A DNA stretch of 64,000 nucleotides. It comes from Candidatus Hydrogenedentota bacterium. Its GTDB lineage: Bacteria; Hydrogenedentota; Hydrogenedentia; Hydrogenedentales; JAGMZX01. The DNA is taken from assembly GCA_029556545.1 (NCBI GenBank), contig JAKQEQ010000019.1:62001-126000 (forward strand). Direction: 5' to 3'. The translations under genes were made by a program, and so were the position numbers. Positions 16,291-24,370 of the stretch are shown in pieces; position 1 is the stretch's first letter; each line of letters begins with the position of its first letter. Below the pieces are notes generated by a model, which was given only the letters and a program-made list of their open reading frames with translations, ran no database searches and was not told the origin of the DNA.

Positions 16291-17331
16291 TCACTCCTTG
16301 GTCTTGCGCGCGGCAACCCGCACGTGCGAACTGAGACGGTGCTTCTGCAGGAACGCCTGAAAGTCCTCGTGCGCGAGCGCATCGCGCTCCTCGATCAGGT
16401 ATCGGACAAAGGCCGGCAACTCGATAGACGGGTCCTGTCGCGCGGCATGCTCGACCAGTTGAAGGTCCAGTTGGCCCGGTGTACTCAACTCGATCAGCTC
16501 CATGCCGCAGCGCGCCACCAATTGGCCGAGCCCTTCGATGGACATGAGGTTCAGATGCTCCGGCGCGAAGATGTACGGCGTCTTGTCCCACAGCACCTGC
16601 AAGTCGAACCCGCTGATCGTGCGCGTCGTGAAGAAGAACAGTCCGCCCGGCGCGAGCATCGCCGCCGCCGCACGCAAGAACGCCGCGGGCGCGAACTGGT
16701 GCTCCATCTTCTCGAAGGCGCTCACCGCGCCCAAGCCCCGCGCCGCGCTCTCCGCGACCACCCGCACGGGCGCCTGGGTCTCGCCTTGCGGCGACAAGAT
16801 TGGATCGACGCTGTAGAGCGTGTCGAAGACGCCGAGCGCGTGGACCTCATCGAAGATAAGCGGCGAATGGGTGTACAGGTCGGCGTAGACGCGCGCCTCG
16901 CGGTTGCCCGCCTCGTCATAGGCCTGGCACATCCAACTGGCGTGGGAACTCAAGAGGTGGTAGCGCCGCGCCTTCGCCGTGTCCCGCGAAAAGTGCTCGA
17001 CGCGGAACCGACTCGCGTTCGAATGGGTGTAATAGTTCTCAAGCGCCTCCGCGGTGGGTCGGGGGGACACAAAGACACTACCGCAGGCACGGCATCGGTT
17101 GTACTGGAAACCGTACTTGTCAAACGCGGGGTCCCGGTCCGCGCCGTCGCAGGCGGGGCACGCCGTCTCGACGCGTGAGGCCGGATCGCGGAAATACTCC
17201 GCTGCGTCGTGGACCGAAAGTCGCTTGAATTCGGACATGAGCGCGGGGGGACGGATGTCCGCCTCGCGCAGGCCGCTCGAAACGACGACGCGCTTCATAA
17301 GCCGCGGGGAGTTCGGTGTTTGTTGCTGCAT
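16291..17331 (-). CDS. Zinc-ribbon plus degenerate methyltransferase-fold protein
   Basis: A 346-residue protein. An N-terminal zinc ribbon (CPACDG ... CRACGS, about residues 58-83) is followed by SPRPTAEALENYY and then a methyltransferase-type C-terminal half with APGGLFFFTTRTISGFD and YIFAPEHLNLMS, as seen in sugar C-methyltransferase-like and glycan-cluster methyltransferases. The SAM-binding motif I (a Gly-rich DxGxGxG loop) is not visible where expected; that region reads FDEVHALGVFDTLYS. It may be inactive or use another mode. In-frame ATG codons at 17298 and 17238 are alternative starts; none has a clear ribosome-binding site. Confidence 0.7.
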   Translation of the reverse strand: MQQQTPNSPRLMKRVVVSSGLREADIRPPALMSEFKRLSVHDAAEYFRDPASRVETACPACDGADRDPAFDKYGFQYNRCRACGSVFVSPRPTAEALENYYTHSNASRFRVEHFSRDTAKARRYHLLSSHASWMCQAYDEAGNREARVYADLYTHSPLIFDEVHALGVFDTLYSVDPILSPQGETQAPVRVVAESAARGLGAVSAFEKMEHQFAPAAFLRAAAAMLAPGGLFFFTTRTISGFDLQVLWDKTPYIFAPEHLNLMSIEGLGQLVARCGMELIELSTPGQLDLQLVEHAARQDPSIELPAFVRYLIEERDALAHEDFQAFLQKHRLSSHVRVAARKTKE

Positions 17332-17415
17332 GGGTGTTTCTCGACGTCGCGCCGCTCCTGAAAGAGCGATTACAGCAGAACACTTTCAGGCAAGTCAATC
17401 GGCGAACCACTCCGA

Positions 17416-18648
17416 TCAGGGCCGCGCGCGGACCACGCTCAGCTCGAATACCCTGCCGCGCCGCACCCGCCGAACCGTGAATTCGAGGCCCTGCGCCGTG
17501 TGGGTATCGCCCGGTCTCGGGGCCCGATCAAGACGACGCAACAGCCAATCCGAGAGCACGCCGTGAATGTCCTCAAGCGAAACCCCCAAGTGTCGTGCCG
17601 CCTCGGCCACCGGCAGTCCGCCGCCGAGTATCCACACCCCGCCGCTGAGCGCGTGGCACATCCGCGGAAGCCGGTCGAACTCGTCCTCGATCTCGCCGAC
17701 CAATTCCTCGACGATGTCCTCCAACGTGACCATCCCTAGCGCCGTCCCGTCTGCGCCTCGCACCATGGCCAAGTGGATATGCTGATCGACAAAACGCGCG
17801 AGAAGCTCCGCGGCCGTGTCCTCCCGGTCCACAAAGGCTATCGGGCGGATGATCCCGCCGAAGTTCGGCTCGTTCGGATTGGTGCGCATGAAGTACACCA
17901 TCTCCTTGAAATTCACGTAACCGACAACGCGTCCGCGATCCTCCCCTTCGCACACGGGAAAGCGCGTGTGCGCGTCCATGTGCGCCGCGACGATCGCGTC
18001 CATGATCGTTTGCGACGTCGACAAGAAGGAGACCTGATCGAGCGGAATCATGACCTGGCGCACGCGCACCCGCGAAAGCCGCATCGCGCGCGTGATGATC
18101 CGTTCCTGGTACGCCCCCAGTTCATTCGAAAGCCGCGCCAAGCCGACAAGCGCGGCGATCTCCTCGACCGTCGCGTGCTCGGTGCGCGCCGCGGCGCGCC
18201 CCTCGAAGGGCCGGTTCATGAAACGAATGAATCGGAGCACAGGCGACAGCACGGTAATGGCGGCGCTGAGTGGATTCGCGAACAGCCCCGCGAAGAACAC
18301 GTTGAATCGCACCCCCAATGTCTTCGGCAGTATCTCCGTGAATTGCAGCATCAGGAACGTGAACACGAGCGAAAAGACCCAAATCCACCGGTCCCCGAAC
18401 AGGTCGTCGAATTCCGATCCGGCGATGGACGCGCCGATGGTGTGCGCCGCCGTGTTCAGGATCAGAATCACGGCGATCGGGCGCTGAATGTCGCTCTTGA
18501 ACGCCCGCCAGATGCCGCCCAGACGCGGGTGCCGCGTCGAAATAGCCGCTAGCTGCGCGGGCGTCAGACTCAGCAGGGTTGCCTCCATCAGCGAACATAG
18601 GGCCGAGACCCCGAGCGCCAGGAAAACGCTTGCCAAAAACAACGCCAT
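17416..18648 (-). CDS. CNNM/CorC-type membrane protein with CBS domains
   Basis: A 410-residue protein. The first 190 residues hold a CNNM transmembrane (DUF21) domain with about four helices, SLMEATLLSLTPAQ and the TEILPKTLG motif; a CBS pair follows (about 205-325, with MIPLDQVSFLSTSQTIMDA and LGMVTLEDIVEELVGEI), and a CorC_HlyC transporter-associated domain ends the chain. These proteins are linked to magnesium or cobalt efflux. The architecture is complete. It is a single gene between the sugar group and an EEP phosphatase. Confidence 0.9.
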   Translation of the reverse strand: MALFLASVFLALGVSALCSLMEATLLSLTPAQLAAISTRHPRLGGIWRAFKSDIQRPIAVILILNTAAHTIGASIAGSEFDDLFGDRWIWVFSLVFTFLMLQFTEILPKTLGVRFNVFFAGLFANPLSAAITVLSPVLRFIRFMNRPFEGRAAARTEHATVEEIAALVGLARLSNELGAYQERIITRAMRLSRVRVRQVMIPLDQVSFLSTSQTIMDAIVAAHMDAHTRFPVCEGEDRGRVVGYVNFKEMVYFMRTNPNEPNFGGIIRPIAFVDREDTAAELLARFVDQHIHLAMVRGADGTALGMVTLEDIVEELVGEIEDEFDRLPRMCHALSGGVWILGGGLPVAEAARHLGVSLEDIHGVLSDWLLRRLDRAPRPGDTHTAQGLEFTVRRVRRGRVFELSVVRARP

Positions 18649-18773
18649 GACTCAAGCTCCTTGGGCGGCGCGTCGGCGGCGCCTTGAAGCCGCTAACCGT
18701 TACGCCATTGCAGGAAAGGAAGTCACGAAATACACCCGTCGCCCCGGCTGGACATCCGCATGGGCGCGTGCGG

Positions 18774-19586
18774 TCATCCGGAGGCACGCCTCGGAGCCCG
18801 CGCGGCCGAGCGCTCGTTGCGTCGCCGGTCGGCTGCCTTCGCGGATGCGGTCCCGGCAACCTCGAAGTCGCACACAATCGGCAAGTGGTCGGAAAACCGC
18901 ACATGGGGCACGGAAAAGCGCCTGATCTTGATTTGGGGACTGTGCAGAATGAAGTCGATCTCGCGCTTCGGCGACCAACTGGGGAACGTGGGCGCGCCCT
19001 CGTGATTCGCGTTGATCAGCCCCGACGCCGCAAGGAACAGATGGAGTTCCCGATCGCCCCAAAGCACGTTGAAATCCCCGGCAACCAGCATCGGCTTATT
19101 TATCGCCGCGAACATGCTGTACAAATCGCTCAGTTGATACTGCCGGTGTCGATATTTCAGGGACAAGTGGACGAGGAAGATGACGAAATCCGAGAATTCG
19201 AGTTCGATTACGAGCCGTTTAATGCCTCTGTCGAAGTAGTGAAAGCCTTGGGTCTCGATGCGCTGATTAGTCAGGAAAGCGTTGCCCTGTTCTTTGAGCA
19301 CGGGCACCCGCCGCGCGATGGAAGTCTGGGGATACTTGGACTCGTAAACGTGCGAAAAGCCCAGATCGCCCGCAATTGCCTCGGCTTGGCTCACCTTCTC
19401 GGCAAGGTATGAGCCGTTATCCACCTCGACCAAACCGACGATGTCCGGGTCCAGCGAGCGCAGGAACCCGCTCAAGGCCCGCAGATTATCCTGGGGGCGA
19501 CGAAAATACCCGCTGAACGGTACGGGAAGATGAAAGTGCCATCCCGACCCCGTACCATAGCGAATGTTGTAAAGCACAAACCGCAT
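18774..19586 (-). CDS. Endonuclease/exonuclease/phosphatase (EEP) family protein
   Basis: A 270-residue EEP-fold hydrolase. Catalytic landmarks are N8 in FVLYNIRYGTG, the Glu in DIVGLVEVDNG, DFNVLWGD, and the final Asp-His pair in VRFSDHLPIVCDFEV. EEP members cleave phosphodiesters in nucleic acids, inositol phosphates or sphingolipids; the substrate is unreadable. No signal peptide is seen, so it is probably cytoplasmic. The C-terminal 25 residues are Arg/Ala-rich low-complexity sequence. Confidence 0.85.
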   Translation of the reverse strand: MRFVLYNIRYGTGSGWHFHLPVPFSGYFRRPQDNLRALSGFLRSLDPDIVGLVEVDNGSYLAEKVSQAEAIAGDLGFSHVYESKYPQTSIARRVPVLKEQGNAFLTNQRIETQGFHYFDRGIKRLVIELEFSDFVIFLVHLSLKYRHRQYQLSDLYSMFAAINKPMLVAGDFNVLWGDRELHLFLAASGLINANHEGAPTFPSWSPKREIDFILHSPQIKIRRFSVPHVRFSDHLPIVCDFEVAGTASAKAADRRRNERSAARAPRRASG

Positions 19587-19616
19587 CAGCTTATCCGCGG
19601 TACTCCAACAAAACTG

Positions 19617-19675
19617 CCCATGGCGTGGTCCGCCGCCGCCGGACTTGAATCACGGGCCAAACGCCCGCGTCACCG
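19617..19675. repeat. Double-hairpin intergenic repeat, decayed copy
   Basis: Same general plan as the copies at 15609, 19751 and 39088 (CATGGCGTGGTC ... TCACGGGCCAAACGCCCGCG) but with many changes. It lies 75 bases before the intact copy, in the 259-bp gap between the EEP gene and the EamA transporter. Confidence 0.5.
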
Positions 19676-19750
19676 CAGCCGGCCCGCCAGCCGCGCCAGC
19701 CACCACATATTATGCCACCAGACCGCAGGAAAGCGCATTCGGGCTTGTTC

Positions 19751-19806
19751 GTGGCATGGGCGTCTTGCCTATGGACTCGAAATCACGGGCAAGATGCCCG
19801 TGCCAC
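19751..19806. repeat. Double-hairpin intergenic repeat, copy 2
   Basis: GTGGCATGGGCGTCTTGCC ... ATCACGGGCAAGATGCCCG TGCCAC; the ends GTGGCA and TGCCAC are inverted repeats. It ends just before the candidate promoter of the EamA transporter gene. Confidence 0.8.
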
Positions 19807-19809
19807 CGC

Positions 19810-19838
19810 TTGCATCCCCCGGAACCGCCTCGTATAGT
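19810..19838 (+). promoter_or_regulatory. Candidate promoter, possibly giving a leaderless mRNA
   Basis: TTGCAT, a 17-base spacer, then TATAGT. The expected transcription start would fall at about 19845, at or next to the ATG at 19846, and no ribosome-binding site precedes that ATG, consistent with leaderless translation. Confidence 0.4.
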
Positions 19839-19845
19839 GCCCGCC

Positions 19846-20775
19846 ATGTCGGCCCCGCCTCCTTCCCTCGTACAGGTGTCCGCCGCCGCGAATCGGCGCG
19901 CCGCGCGCGACATGCTGCTGGCATCGTTCGGATTCGCGACGATGTCGTGCATCGCCCATGGATTCCGCGGCCAGGCCCCGTGGCCGGCGGTGGCGCTCGC
20001 GCGGATGGCCGTCACGCCCCTCCTGATGTACGCGTTGCTTGCGATGCACGGCATCCCGATGGTCTGGTTCGGCTCGCGGGCGCTCTGGTGGCGCAGCCTC
20101 AGCGGCACGATTGGGCTGCTCTGTAACTTCTACGCGCTGACTCGCCTGCCGATCACGGACGTGGTGACCGTGCTGTCCACGAGCCCCGTCTGGGTCGCCG
20201 TGATTCTCGCGACCGTCTTCCGGTGGCCCATGCCGCGCGGCGTGTGGATTCATGCCGCCCTGGCCGTCGTCGGCGTCTATATCATGCACCGGCCCTCCTT
20301 CAACGCCGACGCTCTGCCGCTCCTGGTCATCCTGTTGGGCGCGATGGTCATTGCCACCACGAAGGTAAGCCTGAGTTTCTGCGGCCATCTGCATCCCTAC
20401 GCCGTCGTCGCGCACTACTCGACCTGCGCCACCTTGATTTCGCTGGTCCTCTGCTTCGTGGTGACCGACCCACGCGTCGGCCACGTGAACACGTCGCTCG
20501 GGCTGTGGTGGTGGCTTGTGCCGATGGGACTCGCCGGCACCGGCGCGCAAATTTTCATGACCCGCGCCTACGCGCGCGGCGCGACCGCGATGGTGGCGCT
20601 CGTCAGCATCAGTCAGATTGCCTTCGCCGCAGCCTATGATCTCGTCGTTTGGGGACATGGCTTTGACCTGTGGAAGGCTGCGGGCGTGTCGGTCATCGCG
20701 GGCGCCATCGCTTTGAGCGTGCGCGCCAACGCGGCCCTACGTTCGGAGCAGGCGGCGCTCACAGCTTTAGAATGA
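19846..20775 (+). CDS. EamA/DMT-family transporter
   Basis: A 309-residue membrane protein with ten predicted helices in two EamA repeats; AITDVVTVLSTSPVWVAV-type and ATAMVALVSISQIAFAA segments are the repeat-end helices typical of drug/metabolite exporters of the S-adenosylmethionine/riboflavin type. ATG 19846 is preferred because the frame upstream runs through the intergenic repeats. The stop overlaps the 3' end of the convergent acyltransferase-like gene by 17 bases. The substrate is unknown. Confidence 0.85.
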   Translation: MSAPPPSLVQVSAAANRRAARDMLLASFGFATMSCIAHGFRGQAPWPAVALARMAVTPLLMYALLAMHGIPMVWFGSRALWWRSLSGTIGLLCNFYALTRLPITDVVTVLSTSPVWVAVILATVFRWPMPRGVWIHAALAVVGVYIMHRPSFNADALPLLVILLGAMVIATTKVSLSFCGHLHPYAVVAHYSTCATLISLVLCFVVTDPRVGHVNTSLGLWWWLVPMGLAGTGAQIFMTRAYARGATAMVALVSISQIAFAAAYDLVVWGHGFDLWKAAGVSVIAGAIALSVRANAALRSEQAALTALE

Positions 20776-21727
20776 TCCCGCGCCGGTCCAGCGCACGTCC
20801 AACGGTGTACACCACGCCGTAATTCATGAGAAACGCCGCGAAGGCGATGAACATGGGCGCGTCTTGGCGGACCACCACCTCGATCAGGATGCAGAGACCC
20901 GCCTGAATCAGGTAAAGGACCAGCGGGTTCTTCCCAAGTACACCAAGATGAGGCAAGCGGACGCGCGCGATATCGCAGAGGAGATAGAACGCGGCGAGCG
21001 TCAGGAAACACAAGCCTGTGGAATATAGAACGTAGGGCGAGGTCATCGCGTACTGCGAAAAGGGCCAGAACGGCTTGAATTCTCCCCAGGCCGCGCCGAA
21101 GAGCCACCCCATCCCGACTAGAACGGCGCCGAGCCCCAAGGTCGCGGTCAGGATGCGCCGCCGCTCGCCCGTGGCAACGATGTCCCACGCGACTGTGCCG
21201 AGCAGGATCACCAGTGTGTAGCTCAGCGTCCCGAGGGGCCCGCCGTTGATCGTGTTCGCCAGCGCCCACGCGCCGTAGCCCGTGAGACGGAATACGGCCT
21301 CGTACAAAACGAGATACACGCACCCGGCCAGCACGCGGACGCACATGGACCGCTCCAGGAACGGCAAGGCCAGAAACCCCGCGCAGCCGATGTCCATGAG
21401 CGCATCCCAAATACCTACCTTGAGATCAAACCCGCCGTAGAGGAGTCCGAGCACCATGAGCAGGCCGTAGCGGCGCGCGGCGTGCAGATAGGCCGCCTTG
21501 CGCCCGTCCGCCGCGACCCGACGCGGCAGCGAGATGCGAAAGCCCATGCCCACGACGAAGACGAACAGCGGCGCGATGGTATCCGCATAGGAATAGCCCT
21601 CGCGGTGATGCTTGAACACCCACGGCATCGCGTCGAAGATGCCGAGCGAGTTCACGAGCACCATGCCGAAGATGGCGTAACCGCGCAGTTGGTCAATGGC
21701 GATGACGCGCGTGGTCGTGGAGATCAT
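20759..21727 (-). CDS. HGSNAT/YeiB-like membrane acyltransferase-family protein
   Basis: A 322-residue protein with eight or more hydrophobic segments. The start RVIAIDQLRGYAIFGMVLVN, followed by DTIAPLFVFVVGMGFRISLPRR, matches the heparan-alpha-glucosaminide acetyltransferase/DUF5009 type, membrane enzymes that move acetyl groups to glycans; YeiB/DUF418 proteins are a related alternative. The ATG overlaps the stop of the upstream glycosidase-like gene by four bases (ATGA), so the two are coupled, which supports a role in modifying or tolerating an acetylated glycan. Function is inferred only. Confidence 0.65.
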   Translation of the reverse strand: MISTTTRVIAIDQLRGYAIFGMVLVNSLGIFDAMPWVFKHHREGYSYADTIAPLFVFVVGMGFRISLPRRVAADGRKAAYLHAARRYGLLMVLGLLYGGFDLKVGIWDALMDIGCAGFLALPFLERSMCVRVLAGCVYLVLYEAVFRLTGYGAWALANTINGGPLGTLSYTLVILLGTVAWDIVATGERRRILTATLGLGAVLVGMGWLFGAAWGEFKPFWPFSQYAMTSPYVLYSTGLCFLTLAAFYLLCDIARVRLPHLGVLGKNPLVLYLIQAGLCILIEVVVRQDAPMFIAFAAFLMNYGVVYTVGRALDRRGIILKL

Positions 21728-24249
21728 GGCGTCCAGAACGGCTGCACCTCGACAAAATTGAAGGCGGTCTTGTGTCCGACCGAGCCGCCGGGCGCGCCCT
21801 CGGGCCAGTCCGTGATGCTGAGCATGGCCGTCTCCCCGTGCGCGCGGAACACGATACGATGGAAATTGAACCATGCCGGGTTTGCGCTGTTGTACGGCCC
21901 GAGTTCATGGGAGTAGCAACTGGGATAGGCGTATTGGAACCCATATTCGTCCAGCGATTCGCTGCCTTCGACCGTGATCGCGATCCCAAGCGTCTGGCGC
22001 GCATCGAGATTATCCCGATCGGCGCTGATGAGCTTCACCGAATACAGCCGCCCCGGTTCGAGTTCGCGCAGCGTTTGGCGCACGGTATTCGGGCCTTTTG
22101 CCGACCGGGTCATCACACAGTAGTGGTCGCCCTGGCGTGTGCGCGGATACCGCCCTTGAAGCCAACTGAACCCCTCGAACGATTCGCTATGGATGGCCGT
22201 CTCTTCCGCCTTGTGGACCTCCCAGTCATCAAAACCGTAGGCGAAGTCGCCATTCTTGAGGTGTGGCAGCATGTAAGGGTCCCGCGAAAAGCGCGTGCGA
22301 TTTCCCTCGATGCAGTAATGGCGCAGCAGCTTGTGCGCGAAACGCAGCGATTCCTCGTCCGCGTAGGCGGCCATGTACTCCATGATGCCGTAGAGCCCCT
22401 CGAACGTCGGGTCCGTCGCCAGCGTGTGGAATTGCATGTCGAGAAAAACGTGGTAGTCCACGCCGGGGTTGACGTTCAGCGTCTCGGGCGGCGCGGACAG
22501 GTAGCCGAGGCAAACGACAAGACGTTCATTCACGTCTGTTTGTCGCTCGCGCCATTGAGTGAGTGCGCGCGTGATCTCGCGCTGGATGTCCAGTCGCGCC
22601 CGCTGTTCGGACGGCTCTTCCGACAAGTATTTCTCCCACGAGAACTTGCCGCCCGAGGCCGCGACCAGATTCAAGAAATCCAGGCCCGTCCGGTCTCGGA
22701 AAATATCCGTGCACCAGGCGTAGAAGGTCTTGCCCGCGAATTTGGGGCTGTCGCAAAGCCGCCGCAACGCCTCGCTCCATGCTGCGTAATGCGCCTCGCT
22801 CGCGTACAGAAACTCGTCCACCATAATGCCGCTGAACCCCGGTTGCGTCACCGCCGGATTTGCGGCCCACGCCTCGTAGACCGCATCCGCCGTGGGCGCG
22901 TCCGCCGCGCCGAGTCCCGGCAGCGAGGCATTGCCGATCCAGCGCCTGCCCTCGCGCAGCCACTGCTCGAACTCCTCCGGCGGCACGTCGCTCCGCGTGA
23001 TCAACACGTTCACGTGCGGCAGCACGTGGCGCTCCATATAGGCCCAGTCGTATTCCGGGTACGCCTCGATGTGCCGCGTGGAAGGGTAGTAACAGAACAG
23101 GATTTCCGGAATCGCGCGGACGATCACCCGCGCACCCGCGCCGTTCTCGATGCGCAGGCGGTGCGCGGCCGCATCAAGGAACCGCATGGCCTCCGACGCG
23201 CCCGTCTCCGGATTCACGCGCCACACGATCGGCGTGGCCTCCTCATCAAGCGTCACAGGCGCGGGGGCATCTTGCCCCCCATTGCACGCGAAAAACACCC
23301 AACCCTCGCGCGGATTCTCGAAAGACAACGTCGTGGATGCCGCGTCTCCGACCGCCACATCGAGAAGTTCCGTGACGAAGTTGTTAAGGACCTTGCCGTT
23401 TGTTCGCGCGGGCGGGTCTTCATCGGGCCAAGTGTAGGTAATTGTACCGGGAATCTCGGCAATTAGCGCGTCGTCCTTGTCCCGCGCGCGCGCGACAAGT
23501 TCGATACGCGCAATCTCCCCGGGCTGGATGTTGCCCATGCCCGCCACGATGGGCGTCGTGGTCCACGCCCTCGGTTCCTTGTTGTTGTGTTCGATCCAAC
23601 CGCTCTTGTGGCCGTCGCGGAAATGCTCGGCGCGAACTTCCTTCCTTGCGTCATCCATTCCCAGTATCTTCAGGTCTATTTCAAAGATGAGCGTGCTGTT
23701 CTTGAAGTCCGGCGCATGAGCAAGGTAATGCGCCGTCGGCAGGTCCTCGGCCCGCGTCGTCAACAGGCACGGCGCGCGCCACAGCCCCCCGTTCCCGCCC
23801 CAGTCATACACGGATACCGCGATCAGATTGCGCGCGCCGAAGCGAAGAAACGCGGTCAAGTCCACAATAATCGGTGTATCGGCGCAGGTGATCTCCGTCG
23901 CGTCCCCGTAGGCGTTAACCCGCGCGCCGTTGCAGTAGACGACGCAGGCGTCGTTTACCGCGCCGATCACGAACCAGACGCGACGCCCTTCCCATTCGGC
24001 GGGAAGGTCCGCCGTTCGCCGGTACCACGCATGGCCGTCCACCGCCGGATAACCCTGCGTCTCCCAGGACCGCCCCGCGCTCATCACGGCCCACGCCGCG
24101 TCGTCGAATTCCGGCGCATGCCAACCCGCCTGCTCGCCCGTGCCCTCCGGGTCCGGCGCGAAGCGCCAGTCCGCAATCAGATCGAGGGACGCCGGCTCGA
24201 CGGCGCCGGCAAGCCCCAGCACGATGAGGGATGCTGCTGATAAGAACAT
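21724..24249 (-). CDS. Large secreted glycosidase-like protein with jelly-roll modules
   Basis: An 841-residue protein with an N-terminal signal peptide (MFLSAASLIVLGLAGAVEPA). Residues about 25-170 form a GH2-type sugar-binding jelly roll (WYRRTADLPAEWEGRRVWF, DWGGNGGLWRAP). A middle region (about 390-660) reads like a TIM-barrel hydrolase, with GFSGIMVDEFLYASEAHYAAW and FYAWCTDIFRDRTGLDF; the C-terminal 150 residues look like a carbohydrate-binding module (NGDFAYGFDDWEV). No listed GH family could be assigned. A palindrome from the repeat pool (23261-23280) encodes GGQDAPAP in the inter-domain region. It heads a two-gene unit with the acyltransferase-like gene. Confidence 0.65.
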   Translation of the reverse strand: MFLSAASLIVLGLAGAVEPASLDLIADWRFAPDPEGTGEQAGWHAPEFDDAAWAVMSAGRSWETQGYPAVDGHAWYRRTADLPAEWEGRRVWFVIGAVNDACVVYCNGARVNAYGDATEITCADTPIIVDLTAFLRFGARNLIAVSVYDWGGNGGLWRAPCLLTTRAEDLPTAHYLAHAPDFKNSTLIFEIDLKILGMDDARKEVRAEHFRDGHKSGWIEHNNKEPRAWTTTPIVAGMGNIQPGEIARIELVARARDKDDALIAEIPGTITYTWPDEDPPARTNGKVLNNFVTELLDVAVGDAASTTLSFENPREGWVFFACNGGQDAPAPVTLDEEATPIVWRVNPETGASEAMRFLDAAAHRLRIENGAGARVIVRAIPEILFCYYPSTRHIEAYPEYDWAYMERHVLPHVNVLITRSDVPPEEFEQWLREGRRWIGNASLPGLGAADAPTADAVYEAWAANPAVTQPGFSGIMVDEFLYASEAHYAAWSEALRRLCDSPKFAGKTFYAWCTDIFRDRTGLDFLNLVAASGGKFSWEKYLSEEPSEQRARLDIQREITRALTQWRERQTDVNERLVVCLGYLSAPPETLNVNPGVDYHVFLDMQFHTLATDPTFEGLYGIMEYMAAYADEESLRFAHKLLRHYCIEGNRTRFSRDPYMLPHLKNGDFAYGFDDWEVHKAEETAIHSESFEGFSWLQGRYPRTRQGDHYCVMTRSAKGPNTVRQTLRELEPGRLYSVKLISADRDNLDARQTLGIAITVEGSESLDEYGFQYAYPSCYSHELGPYNSANPAWFNFHRIVFRAHGETAMLSITDWPEGAPGGSVGHKTAFNFVEVQPFWTP
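23261..23280. repeat. Palindromic repeat unit inside a coding sequence
   Basis: GCGGGGGCATCTTGCCCCCC resembles the inner stem (CACGGGCAAGATGCCCGTG) of the double-hairpin repeat family. It sits in frame in the 841-residue glycosidase-like gene, in the linker after the second beta domain. Confidence 0.55.
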
Positions 24250-24299
24250 GGTTCAAGCCTCCACTCGTTCGCAGTTCACGCTTCAGGGTGCTCTTGTTC

Positions 24300-24352
24300 G
24301 TAGTTCACACTTTAGTGTGTCTTCAAGACAGCCTGAAGGCTGTACTACAAAC
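24300..24352. repeat. 53-nt intergenic hairpin repeat, copy 2
   Basis: GTAGTTCACACTTTAGTGTG ... CAGCCTGAAGGCTG ... CTACAAAC; same length and right half as the unit at 4855, with compensating changes in the left stem (CACACT/AGTGTG for CAGGCT/AGCCTG). Additional CAGTTCACGC-like fragments flank it. It fills the gap between two reverse-strand genes. Confidence 0.8.
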
Positions 24353-24370
24353 CCGTTCGCAGTGCACGCT

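Noticed and set aside
21772-23466. 564-codon frame antisense to the glycosidase-like gene
   Set aside because: Low-complexity Arg-rich translation with no recognisable domain; the reverse-strand protein has a signal peptide and sugar-binding modules.
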